Notes under the pieces: generated by a model
The model's input: only the letters and a program-made list of their open reading frames with translations
Databases searched by the model: none
Told to the model about the DNA's origin: nothing
Source: an uncultured Bacteroidales bacterium
Lineage (GTDB): Bacteria > Bacteroidota > Bacteroidia > Bacteroidales > JAUNSR01
DNA: 12,491 nucleotides
Reading direction: 5' to 3'
Assembly: GCA_947074165.1 (NCBI GenBank)
Contig: CAMTOT010000051.1
Location: 1-12,491, forward strand
Translations under genes and position numbers: made by a program
Shown: in pieces, positions 1-7,292 of the stretch
Position numbering within the stretch: the first letter of the stretch is position 1
Layout: each line of letters starts with the position of its first letter

Positions 1-1
1 G

Positions 2-568
2 TCTCTTATCTCTACCTCAGATAACGTGACTAACTCAGTTCGCTCAGGGATAGAGCTGGTAGGAAAAAACAAATTATTCAAAATACTTGATTTGACAACT
101 ACGGTAAATCTATATTACTATAAGATGGATGGGTTTACGAATAAGTATAATGAAACTTCTTTTGAATATAAAGGCAGTGAAACTTTCGCATGGGATGCAA
201 GAATGATAGCAAATATAATGCTGCCATGGAGATTAAGCTTCCAGGTAACAGGTAACTATACAGCACCAACTAAAAATGCACAGGGTAAATCTTATGAATC
301 TTACTGGCTTGACGCCGGTTTGAGAAGAAGCTTCCTTAACCGTAAACTAACGGTAGCTGTAACAGGAAGAGATTTACTTGATTCAAGAAGATTCAAAAAC
401 TATACATTCGGTGAAAATTTTTCACAAATAAGTAAAGGACAATGGGGTGGACGTCAGTTAGGCATTAACATATCTTATTCGTTTGGAAATATGTCGCTTT
501 CAAAAACAAAAAAGAGACAAAACGGAATGGAGGAATCAGGCAATGTCGGAGATATGAGTGAAGATTAA
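2..568 (+). CDS. Outer-membrane beta-barrel protein, C-terminal part (5' end missing)
   Basis: The reading frame is open from base 2, so the gene runs off the left edge and only its last 188 codons are present; the ATG at 26 is internal. What remains is alternating polar and aromatic beta-strand sequence: 'TTTVNLYYYKMDGF', 'LSFQVTGNYTAP', 'YWLDAGLRRSFLNRKLTVAV', then a 'DLLDSRRFKN' turn and a last strand 'GINISYSFGN'. This is the C-terminal barrel pattern of Bacteroidota TonB-dependent receptor-like proteins (outer membrane beta-barrel family, as in PF14905). A charged tail of about 25 residues follows the last strand, also usual in this family. The likely role is outer-membrane uptake or transport; the substrate cannot be read from this piece. 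The plug domain, carboxypeptidase-like domain and signal peptide, if present, lie outside the window. A strong terminator hairpin follows at 614-678, so this is the last gene of its unit. Confidence 0.82.
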   Translation, partial: SLISTSDNVTNSVRSGIELVGKNKLFKILDLTTTVNLYYYKMDGFTNKYNETSFEYKGSETFAWDARMIANIMLPWRLSFQVTGNYTAPTKNAQGKSYESYWLDAGLRRSFLNRKLTVAVTGRDLLDSRRFKNYTFGENFSQISKGQWGGRQLGINISYSFGNMSLSKTKKRQNGMEESGNVGDMSED

Positions 569-613
569 ATTTATATAATTATTTTTTCTTTATTTTAGAT
601 TCTCATCTGATTT

Positions 614-678
614 AAATGTGTTACTTTGTATATAAGCCGTATATTGCGGTTTTTATGCAAAGTAGCACATTTTTTTTT
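614..678 (+). terminator. Long hairpin terminator after the beta-barrel gene
   Basis: Arms ATGTGTTACTTTG (616-628) and CAAAGTAGCACAT (658-670) pair over 13 positions with one G-T wobble. The As at 614-615 can also pair with Ts at 671-672. Inside, GCCG and CGGT near 636-650 form a nested stem, so most of the 55-base element can fold as one long hairpin. A run of Ts (670-678) follows directly. This fits a Rho-independent terminator for the upstream gene. It could also be the 3' end of a small RNA processed from that transcript, but nothing in the sequence shows this. Confidence 0.8.
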
Positions 679-735
679 GGCAATAAACGAGAGTTTACAA
701 TGCCCAAAACAGAGACGCACACAAAATAGACGTTT

Positions 736-3084
736 ATGGAAAAAAGAGAAGAAGAATCGGCAAAGGGTCGGTTGAAGAAAAAAGAGCTAATAAAAATGAT
801 TACGGAATTTTTTGAAAAGAATTCACAGATTCCCGTAAATTACAAACAGGTTTCGGAAGCTCTTGGCCTGAAAGGAGACATGTTGCGTCAACAGGTTTTT
901 AATATCCTTGAGGGTCTGTTCGCTACAGACTTTTTAATGCAGACAGCTCCCGGAAAATTCAAATTGAACATACGAGGTAAAGAAATATACGGCACCTTCG
1001 AGAGAAGAAGCAATGGAAAAAATCAACTTATCCCTGAGGATGGAGGCGAACCGGTTTTTGTAGCGGAACGTAACTCTCTTCGCGCAATGAACGGAGATAA
1101 GGTTAAGATCTTGCTGAGCGCTAAAAGAAAGAATCAAAGCGAAGAAGGAGAGGTAATAGAGATTCTTGAACGTGCTACACAAACATTTGTTGGTGTACTT
1201 GACGTACAACGAAACTACGCCTTTCTTATAAACGATAATAAATTTCTCGCAAACGATATTTTTATCCCACAGGATAAACTAAACGGAGGAACCTCTGGCG
1301 ATAAGGCGCTGGTTAGAATTATTGATTGGCCCGAAAAAGCTAAAAACCCTATTGGTGAGGTAATCGACGTACTTGGTAAATCTGGTGAAAACAACACTGA
1401 AATACATGCTATTCTTGCTGAATTCGGACTTCCTTATAACTATCCGGAGGCAATAAGCAAGGAGGCCGAGAAGATTCCTTTTAAAATTCCCAAAGAAGAA
1501 ATAAAGAAACGTGAGGATTTCAGAAAAATCACGACATTCACTATAGACCCAAAAGACGCTAAGGACTTTGATGACGCATTGTCTATCAGAAGGTTGGATA
1601 ACAACAACTGGGAGATTGGCGTTCATATTGCTGACGTAACACATTACGTAAGACCAGGCGATATAATTGATATAGAGGGCGAAAAACGAGCTACATCCGT
1701 TTATCTTGTAGACCGAGTTGTGCCAATGTTACCCGAACACCTTAGTAACGGCGTTTGCTCATTAAGACCGAATGAGGAGAAACTTGCTTTCTCTTGCATA
1801 TTCGAAATGAATGAGAATGCAGAGGTAATAAATTACCATATCGCCAAAACAGTGATAAACTCAGACAGACGTTTCACTTACGAAGAGGCTCAGGATATTA
1901 TCGAGACAGGAGAGGGAGATTATAAAGAAGAGATCCTAATGATGGATAAGCTTGCTAAAAAGCTGCGTGAAAAACGATTTGAACAGGGAGCGATAGCATT
2001 TGACCGTCATGAAGTGAAATTTAATATTGACGAAAATGGCAAACCTCTTGGAGTATACTTCAAAATAGCCAAAGACGCTAACAAACTGGTTGAGGAGTTT
2101 ATGCTTCTTGCTAATAAATCCGTAGCTGAATTTGTGGGCAAACCGGGAGGAAGAAAGAAACCTAAAACTTTCGTTTATCGTATTCACGATCTGCCTGATC
2201 CGGAGAAAATGGAGAACTTTGCTACGTTCATTCGCCGCTTCGGATATAATCTGAAAACAGACGGTTCGTCTAATAGCGACGTATCAAAATCTATCAACAA
2301 GTTGCTTGATAAGGTTCAGGGCACAAGAGAGGAAAATCTGATAGAAACAGTAGCTATTCGCTCAATGGCGAAAGCAATTTATACAACTGAAAATATCGGT
2401 CACTATGGTCTTGCTTTTGATTATTATACTCACTTTACTTCTCCGATACGTCGTTATCCGGATATGATGGTACACCGCCTGCTTGAGAAATATTTAGGTG
2501 GTGGCAGAAGCGAACAAGCGGACAAGTATGAAAGCCTTTGTAAACACTCATCTCAGATGGAACAGCTTGCTGCAAATGCGGAGCGTGCTTCTATCAAATA
2601 CAAACAGGTTGAGTATCTGAGCGAACATCTCGGACAAGTTTATGAGGGAGTTATCTCCGGTGTCACCGAATGGGGTATCTATGTTGAGATAAATGAGAAT
2701 AAATGCGAAGGAATGGTGCCAATCCGAGACCTTGATGATGATTATTACGTATTTGACGACAAGAACTATTGTCTGATAGGAAGACGTAAGAAAAGAATCT
2801 TCAGACTTGGCGATCCTATCACAATACAAGTGGCACGTACCAGCCTTGAAAAGAAGATAATTGACTTTGCTCTTGTTGAAGACAGTAATGTACCTGTTTA
2901 TGACGAGACAATAGAAGTACCTGAAGCTAAAGCTACAGAGAAAAAAGACAATCAATCTCGCAGGAATGGTAATAACAACCGTCGTAAAGGAGACGCAGGT
3001 TCTTCTGAAAAGAGAGGCGGTAAAAGAGGTGGTAAGAAAACCGAAGACAAGAACAAAGGAAGAAGAAGAGGCAGAAGAAGTTAA
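736..3084 (+). CDS. rnr: Ribonuclease R (3'-5' exoribonuclease)
   Basis: RNase R degrades structured RNA processively from the 3' end in the cytoplasm, acting in mRNA decay and rRNA quality control. Domains in order: an N-terminal winged-helix-like region (about 15-75); two OB/cold-shock domains (about 80-205); the RNB catalytic domain with the acidic signature DPKDAKDFDDA (D271, D277, D279, D280 are the expected metal ligands) and the HFTSPIRRYPD motif (566-576); an S1 domain starting near residue 634 ('EGVISGVTEWGIYVEI'); and a very basic Lys/Arg/Gly tail over the last 45 or so residues. The 782-residue length is normal for the family. The winged-helix region and basic tail favour RNase R over RNase II. 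The ATG at 736 is the first in frame and gives a full N-terminal domain. I found no clear promoter; a 9-codon ORF at 700-729 ends just upstream. A terminator follows. Confidence 0.96.
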   Translation: MEKREEESAKGRLKKKELIKMITEFFEKNSQIPVNYKQVSEALGLKGDMLRQQVFNILEGLFATDFLMQTAPGKFKLNIRGKEIYGTFERRSNGKNQLIPEDGGEPVFVAERNSLRAMNGDKVKILLSAKRKNQSEEGEVIEILERATQTFVGVLDVQRNYAFLINDNKFLANDIFIPQDKLNGGTSGDKALVRIIDWPEKAKNPIGEVIDVLGKSGENNTEIHAILAEFGLPYNYPEAISKEAEKIPFKIPKEEIKKREDFRKITTFTIDPKDAKDFDDALSIRRLDNNNWEIGVHIADVTHYVRPGDIIDIEGEKRATSVYLVDRVVPMLPEHLSNGVCSLRPNEEKLAFSCIFEMNENAEVINYHIAKTVINSDRRFTYEEAQDIIETGEGDYKEEILMMDKLAKKLREKRFEQGAIAFDRHEVKFNIDENGKPLGVYFKIAKDANKLVEEFMLLANKSVAEFVGKPGGRKKPKTFVYRIHDLPDPEKMENFATFIRRFGYNLKTDGSSNSDVSKSINKLLDKVQGTREENLIETVAIRSMAKAIYTTENIGHYGLAFDYYTHFTSPIRRYPDMMVHRLLEKYLGGGRSEQADKYESLCKHSSQMEQLAANAERASIKYKQVEYLSEHLGQVYEGVISGVTEWGIYVEINENKCEGMVPIRDLDDDYYVFDDKNYCLIGRRKKRIFRLGDPITIQVARTSLEKKIIDFALVEDSNVPVYDETIEVPEAKATEKKDNQSRRNGNNNRRKGDAGSSEKRGGKRGGKKTEDKNKGRRRGRRS

Positions 3085-3108
3085 AATTTAGATTTAAATA
3101 TGTCAAAA

Positions 3109-3147
3109 ATAAAGGATTAGGAGTTAAACTAATCCTTTATTTTTTTT
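3109..3147 (+). terminator. Rho-independent terminator of rnr
   Basis: A perfect 12-base-pair stem, ATAAAGGATTAG (3109-3120) with CTAATCCTTTAT (3129-3140), has an 8-base loop and is followed by seven Ts (3141-3147). It lies 25 bases after the rnr stop. It separates rnr from the parE operon, whose promoter starts only a few bases further on. Confidence 0.92.
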
Positions 3148-3153
3148 AATGAA

Positions 3154-3185
3154 TTTGTATTTTGCTGCTGTTTATGCTAAATTTG
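3154..3185 (+). promoter_or_regulatory. Bacteroidota-type promoter for the parE operon
   Basis: TAAATTTG at 3178-3185 matches the Bacteroidetes -7 consensus TAnnTTTG exactly. A TTTG at 3154-3157 is centred 26 bases upstream, the expected distance for the -33 element. Transcription would begin near 3189, leaving a leader of about 23 bases before the ATG at 3212. The promoter sits between the rnr terminator and parE, where one is needed. The match is by eye; no start-site data are available. Confidence 0.75.
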
Positions 3186-3211
3186 TATGTATAAAAATTT
3201 GCTTTTTAACA

Positions 3212-5080
3212 ATGATGGAAGAAAACGAGACTTTAAATAACATTCAGGAGTATAGCGACGATTCAATCCGCACGCTCGACTGGAAGGAACATATCCGTCG
3301 TCGTCCGGGAATGTATATCGGAAAACTTGGAGATGGTGTACACGCCGAAGATGGTATATATGTCCTTCTTAAAGAGGTACTCGACAATGCTATTGATGAG
3401 TATATGATGGGATTTGGAAAGAGTGTCGAGGTTACTATTAAGGAAGGCATCGTGACTGTAAGAGACCACGGCCGAGGCATACCTTTGAATAAAGTCAACG
3501 ACGTTGCTTCCAAAATGAATACCGGAGCTAAATACGACTCAAAAGTATTTAAAAAATCCGTTGGTCTTAATGGTGTGGGTATCAAAGCCGTAAACGCACT
3601 TTCCTCAAGATTTGAAATATGTGCATACCGTGACGGAGAAAAGAAAGAATCAGTATTCAGCTGCGGTAATATTATCGAAGATATGCCTATCACGGGCACA
3701 GGAGGTGATAACGGAACTTTCGTTTCATTTACTCCGGACAACTCTATCTTCAAGGATTATAAGTATAGAGATGAGTTTGTTGAGACTCTTCTTAAAAATT
3801 ACACATTCCTTAATGCCGGATTAACAATAATATATAACGGGAAGAAGTTTCATTCAAAACATGGTCTACTTGACCTGCTTAATGAAAATATTACCGTAGA
3901 GCCGCTATATCCTATTATTCATCTCAAAGGTGAAGACATAGAGATAGTAATGACTCATAGTAATCAATACGGAGAAGAGTACTATTCATTTGTTAATGGG
4001 CAGCACACTACTCAGGGAGGTACTCACCTTACAGCATTCAGAGAGTCAGTATCACGTACTATAAAAGAGTTTTACAACAAGAACTTTGAATACTCGGATA
4101 TACGTACCGGTATGATAGGCGCGGTGAGCATAAAAGTAGAAGAACCGGTTTTTGAGTCGCAGACAAAGACAAAGCTTGGATCAAAAGATATGTCTCCGGA
4201 AGATGGGGCTATAAGTGTAAGCAAGTTTATTGGCGATTTTGTCAAGAAAGAACTTGACAACTTTTTACATAAGCATAATGATACAGCCGAGATTATGCTT
4301 AAAAAGATTCTTGAATCTGAAAAAGAAAGAAAAGCGATAGCCGGAGTAACAAAGCTGGCACGTGAAAGGGCAAAAAAATCGAATCTTCATAATAAAAAAC
4401 TACGTGACTGTCGTGTGCATTATAATGATGCAAAAGGAGATAAGCGCGATATGTCGTCAATTTTTATCACAGAGGGTGATTCAGCTTCGGGCTCAATAAC
4501 AAAGAGCCGCGATGTAGAGACTCAGGCTGTGTTCTCTTTGCGTGGTAAGCCGCTCAACACATACGGTCTTACTCGTAAGGTCGTTTATGAAAATGAAGAA
4601 TTTAATCTTCTTCAGGCAGCTCTTAACATTGAAGAGAATATGGATAGTCTAAGATATAACAAAGTTATCATAGCTACAGATGCCGATGTAGACGGAATGC
4701 ATATTCGTCTGCTTCTCATTACATTCTTTCTTCAGTTTTTCCCGGACTTAATAAAAAAAGGGCACGTTTATATACTTCAGACACCTCTTTTCAGGGTAAG
4801 AAACAAGAAGAATACTTACTATTGTTATTCGGAAGAGGAAAGACTTGAAGCTCTTCGTAAAGTTGGAGCATCACCTGAGATTACGCGATTTAAAGGTCTG
4901 GGAGAGATATCGCCTAATGAATTTAAGAATTTCATCGGCGAAGATATACGCCTTGATCCGGTCTCTCTGAAGAAAGAGGATCTTGTAAAAGATCTGCTTG
5001 AATTCTATATGGGTAAAAACACTATGGAAAGACAGAACTTTATAATTGAAAACCTTGTTATAGAAGAAGATGTTGAATAA
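3212..5080 (+). CDS. parE: DNA topoisomerase IV subunit B (GyrB/ParE family ATPase)
   Basis: This is the ATPase and Toprim subunit of a type IIA topoisomerase, which with ParC decatenates and relaxes daughter chromosomes. The GHKL ATPase domain shows EVLDNAIDEY (E55 catalytic base, N59 magnesium ligand), DHGRGIP and the lid VGLNGVGIKAVNAL. The transducer shows TQGGTH and the QTK loop. The Toprim domain has EGDSASG (E421) and DADVD (D490, D492, D494). At 622 residues with no insert it has ParE rather than typical GyrB proportions, and 'LDWKEHIRRRPGMYIGKLGDG' resembles Bacteroidota ParE. The frame is open back to an ATG at 3149, but that codon lies upstream of the predicted transcription start and abuts the rnr terminator, so I choose the ATG at 3212 (3215 is equally possible). 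The stop overlaps coaD. No parC lies in the window. A second GyrB paralogue remains the main alternative. Confidence 0.93.
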   Translation: MMEENETLNNIQEYSDDSIRTLDWKEHIRRRPGMYIGKLGDGVHAEDGIYVLLKEVLDNAIDEYMMGFGKSVEVTIKEGIVTVRDHGRGIPLNKVNDVASKMNTGAKYDSKVFKKSVGLNGVGIKAVNALSSRFEICAYRDGEKKESVFSCGNIIEDMPITGTGGDNGTFVSFTPDNSIFKDYKYRDEFVETLLKNYTFLNAGLTIIYNGKKFHSKHGLLDLLNENITVEPLYPIIHLKGEDIEIVMTHSNQYGEEYYSFVNGQHTTQGGTHLTAFRESVSRTIKEFYNKNFEYSDIRTGMIGAVSIKVEEPVFESQTKTKLGSKDMSPEDGAISVSKFIGDFVKKELDNFLHKHNDTAEIMLKKILESEKERKAIAGVTKLARERAKKSNLHNKKLRDCRVHYNDAKGDKRDMSSIFITEGDSASGSITKSRDVETQAVFSLRGKPLNTYGLTRKVVYENEEFNLLQAALNIEENMDSLRYNKVIIATDADVDGMHIRLLLITFFLQFFPDLIKKGHVYILQTPLFRVRNKKNTYYCYSEEERLEALRKVGASPEITRFKGLGEISPNEFKNFIGEDIRLDPVSLKKEDLVKDLLEFYMGKNTMERQNFIIENLVIEEDVE

Positions 5081-5549
5081 AAAAATTGCAATCTTCCCGG
5101 GTACTTTTGATCCCTTTACAATAGGCCATCAATCAATAGTAGAACGAGCTCTCAATCTTTTTGATGAGATCATAATAGCTATCGGTATAAATGACGCCAA
5201 GCGCACTCTTTTTACTCTTGATGAGCGTATAAGAATGATTGAGAATCTTTACGGGGCACATCCAAAAGTAAGAGTTGATTCTTATGACTGTCTGACTGTA
5301 GATTTTGCAAAAAATGTAAATGCGCAATATATATTGAGAGGCATACGTTCGGTTAATGATTTTGAATATGAGAAAACCATAGCCGACGTAAACAGAAAGA
5401 TTTCAGGGGTAGAAACTGTTATTTTATTCACAGAACCTGAACATAACCATATCAGTTCTACCATCGCACGCGAATTACTTAGGTTCCACAAAAATGTAGA
5501 TGATTTTGTCCCAAAAGACTTACGGCTTAATGAATTTATAAAGAAATAA
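5070..5549 (+). CDS. coaD: Phosphopantetheine adenylyltransferase
   Basis: CoaD transfers AMP from ATP to 4'-phosphopantetheine to make dephospho-CoA, the penultimate step of coenzyme A synthesis, in the cytoplasm. The nucleotidyltransferase signature GTFDPFTIGH (residues 11-20, with H20 of the T/HxGH motif) is intact near the N terminus. The C-terminal ISSTIAR motif, which contacts ATP, is also present, as is 'ILRGIRSVNDFEYE', typical of bacterial CoaD. The length of 159 residues is standard. The ATG lies inside the end of parE, giving an 11-base overlap in another frame, so translation is probably coupled and the two genes share a transcript. The 81 bases to the next start contain no terminator, so the protease gene is probably on the same mRNA. 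Confidence 0.96.
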   Translation: MLNKKIAIFPGTFDPFTIGHQSIVERALNLFDEIIIAIGINDAKRTLFTLDERIRMIENLYGAHPKVRVDSYDCLTVDFAKNVNAQYILRGIRSVNDFEYEKTIADVNRKISGVETVILFTEPEHNHISSTIARELLRFHKNVDDFVPKDLRLNEFIKK

Positions 5550-5630
5550 GGCAGGTATATCTTTTTAAGTTGTTATCAGATGTAATGAGTGGAGCATTTA
5601 CGTCACGTGCTAAAAAATAATTATACACAA

Positions 5631-7214
5631 ATGAAAAAATTATCTCTTATTTTGTTTGCAGTGATGATTATTGTGCCTGTTATATCAGCGCAATTTGAAT
5701 CCGCCGAAATGCGTAAACTAAGAATGGCAACTTATGCTATAAAAGAGCTTTATGTTGATACAATCAACAATACAAAACTCGTAGAGGATGCCATAGCCGG
5801 GATGCTTGAGAAACTTGATCCACACTCTGTGTATATGAATCCGAAGGAGGTAAAAGAAGCCAACGAGCCGCTTCAGGGGAATTTTGACGGTATAGGGATA
5901 TCCTTCAACATGCTTAATGACACACTCTTCGTAATCAGCACTATTTCCAGAGGCCCATCTGAAAAAGTTGGTATTCAAACCGGAGACAGAATCGTCGAAG
6001 TTAATGATACTGTAATAGCCGGTGTTAAGATGAATAATACCGACATTATGAAGAAACTTCGTGGTAAAAAAGGCAGCCGGGTAAACGTTGCCATACTACG
6101 CAGAGGAAATAATAATCCTATAAAATTTAATATTGTAAGAGATAAAATTCCTATTTATTCTGTCGATGCCACGTATATGGCTGATCCAAATACAGGATAC
6201 ATAAGAATAAGCCGGTTTGGCGCCGAGACTTATACAGAGATGATGAACGCTATCGCCGACCTGAAAAAACAGGGAATGGAGGATCTTATTATTGACCTGC
6301 AGGGCAATGGCGGAGGATATCTGAATATCGCTCTTGAGATGCTTGACGAGTTTCTTAATAATGGTCAGCTTATGCTTTATACAGAAGGGCGCAGCGAGGC
6401 AAGAAACAACTCTTACTCCTCAAATAAAGGCTCGATGAAGAATACTAAGGTTGTTATTCTTGTTGATGAATCTTCAGCTTCAGCGAGTGAGATCTTATCG
6501 GGAGCTATGCAGGACCTTGACAGAGCAGTTGTGGTAGGGCGTCGTACATTTGGAAAGGGACTTGTGCAAAGACCCGTAGGATTACCGGACGGATCAATGA
6601 TAAGACTTACTATCGCAAGATACTACACACCTTCCGGCAGATGCATACAAAAGCCTTATGAAAACGGCAAAGAAAGTTATGACAAAGACTGGATAAACAG
6701 ATACAACAACGGAGAAATGGTGACGGCAGACAGTATTCACTTCCCTGACTCACTGCGATACACTACTATCAATAAAAAACGTATTGTTTACGGCGGCGGA
6801 GGCATCATGCCTGACTATTTTGTACCTCTTGATACAACCAAGTATACAAATACACATAGGGATATAGTGGCAACCGGAGCAATGAATATGTTTGTAACAT
6901 CTTACTTCGATCACAATCAAAAGAAGCTAAGAAAAGATTATCCTACTTTCCAAAAGTTTGAAGCGGACTATCAGGTTAGCGACAAAATGCTCGATGAACT
7001 TAAGAAAAAAGCGATAAGCGAAAAAGCTAAAGTTGACGATGAGCAGTTTGATAAGTCTAAAGACATAATTAAAATGCAAATAAAAGCACTTGTGGCAAGA
7101 GACTTGTTTACGATGACTGAGTATTTCCGTATTATGAATAATAATAATGAGATATACAGGAAAGGACTTGAGATTATTAATGACACTAATCAATATAACA
7201 GAGTTCTGAACTGA
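5631..7214 (+). CDS. S41 family C-terminal processing peptidase (secreted)
   Basis: This is a serine protease of the CtpA/Prc family, which trims or degrades proteins from their C termini in the periplasm or at the envelope. From the ATG at 5631 the protein begins with a signal peptide (MKKLSLILFAVMIIVPVISA, likely cut before QF). A longer frame from a GTG at 5589 would put 14 residues, several charged, ahead of it, so the ATG is preferred. A PDZ domain lies at about 80-165 ('FDGIGISF', 'GIQTGDRIVEVN'). The S41 core carries SASASEI with nucleophile S284 and TFGKG with general base K309; the 25-residue spacing matches characterised family members. The 527-residue length is usual for Bacteroidota homologues, with a Lys-rich helical C-terminal region after about residue 410. 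It is the last gene of the parE-coaD block and is followed by a terminator. Confidence 0.93.
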   Translation: MKKLSLILFAVMIIVPVISAQFESAEMRKLRMATYAIKELYVDTINNTKLVEDAIAGMLEKLDPHSVYMNPKEVKEANEPLQGNFDGIGISFNMLNDTLFVISTISRGPSEKVGIQTGDRIVEVNDTVIAGVKMNNTDIMKKLRGKKGSRVNVAILRRGNNNPIKFNIVRDKIPIYSVDATYMADPNTGYIRISRFGAETYTEMMNAIADLKKQGMEDLIIDLQGNGGGYLNIALEMLDEFLNNGQLMLYTEGRSEARNNSYSSNKGSMKNTKVVILVDESSASASEILSGAMQDLDRAVVVGRRTFGKGLVQRPVGLPDGSMIRLTIARYYTPSGRCIQKPYENGKESYDKDWINRYNNGEMVTADSIHFPDSLRYTTINKKRIVYGGGGIMPDYFVPLDTTKYTNTHRDIVATGAMNMFVTSYFDHNQKKLRKDYPTFQKFEADYQVSDKMLDELKKKAISEKAKVDDEQFDKSKDIIKMQIKALVARDLFTMTEYFRIMNNNNEIYRKGLEIINDTNQYNRVLN

Positions 7215-7234
7215 TATTAATGTAAAATATATCT

Positions 7235-7275
7235 ACGGCAGATACTGAGTTTTGCTCTGTATCTGCTGTTTTTTT
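7235..7275 (+). terminator. Rho-independent terminator of the parE-coaD-protease unit
   Basis: ACGGCAGATAC (7235-7245) pairs with GTATCTGCTGT (7259-7269) with one wobble. After a T-T mismatch the stem continues as GAG/CTC around a TTTTG loop. Ts run to 7275. It starts 20 bases after the protease stop and ends 17 bases before the helicase ATG. Confidence 0.9.
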
Positions 7276-7292
7276 ATAATGATTACTTAGAT

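Noticed and set aside
1..20. The first nine bases, GTCTCTTAT, match part of the Nextera transposase end, suggesting a second adapter.
   Set aside because: The match breaks after nine bases, the other end carries TruSeq sequence, and the bases translate in frame with the beta-barrel gene as plausible protein (SLISTSDN...).
26..568. A complete 180-residue gene starting at the ATG at 26.
   Set aside because: The frame is open to base 2, and the protein is clearly the C-terminal end of a larger barrel, so this ATG is internal.
700..729. A 9-codon ORF (MPKTETHTK) just before rnr that could be a leader peptide.
   Set aside because: There is no ribosome binding signal, attenuator hairpin or codon bias to support it; ORFs this short are expected by chance.
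1279..1644. Long antisense frames inside rnr and other genes (for example minus strand 1279-1644, 3244-3753 and 2548-2955).
   Set aside because: They lie wholly within strongly supported genes on the other strand and their translations show no recognisable domains, so they are coincidental.
5589..5630. A longer protease starting at the GTG at 5589.
   Set aside because: It would put 14 residues, several charged, before a well-formed signal peptide; the ATG at 5631 gives a normal leader.
7251..7280. A helicase promoter made from TTTG (7251-7254) and TATAAT (7275-7280).
   Set aside because: The TTTG lies in the terminator loop, the second element does not match TAnnTTTG, and the leader would be only a few bases long.
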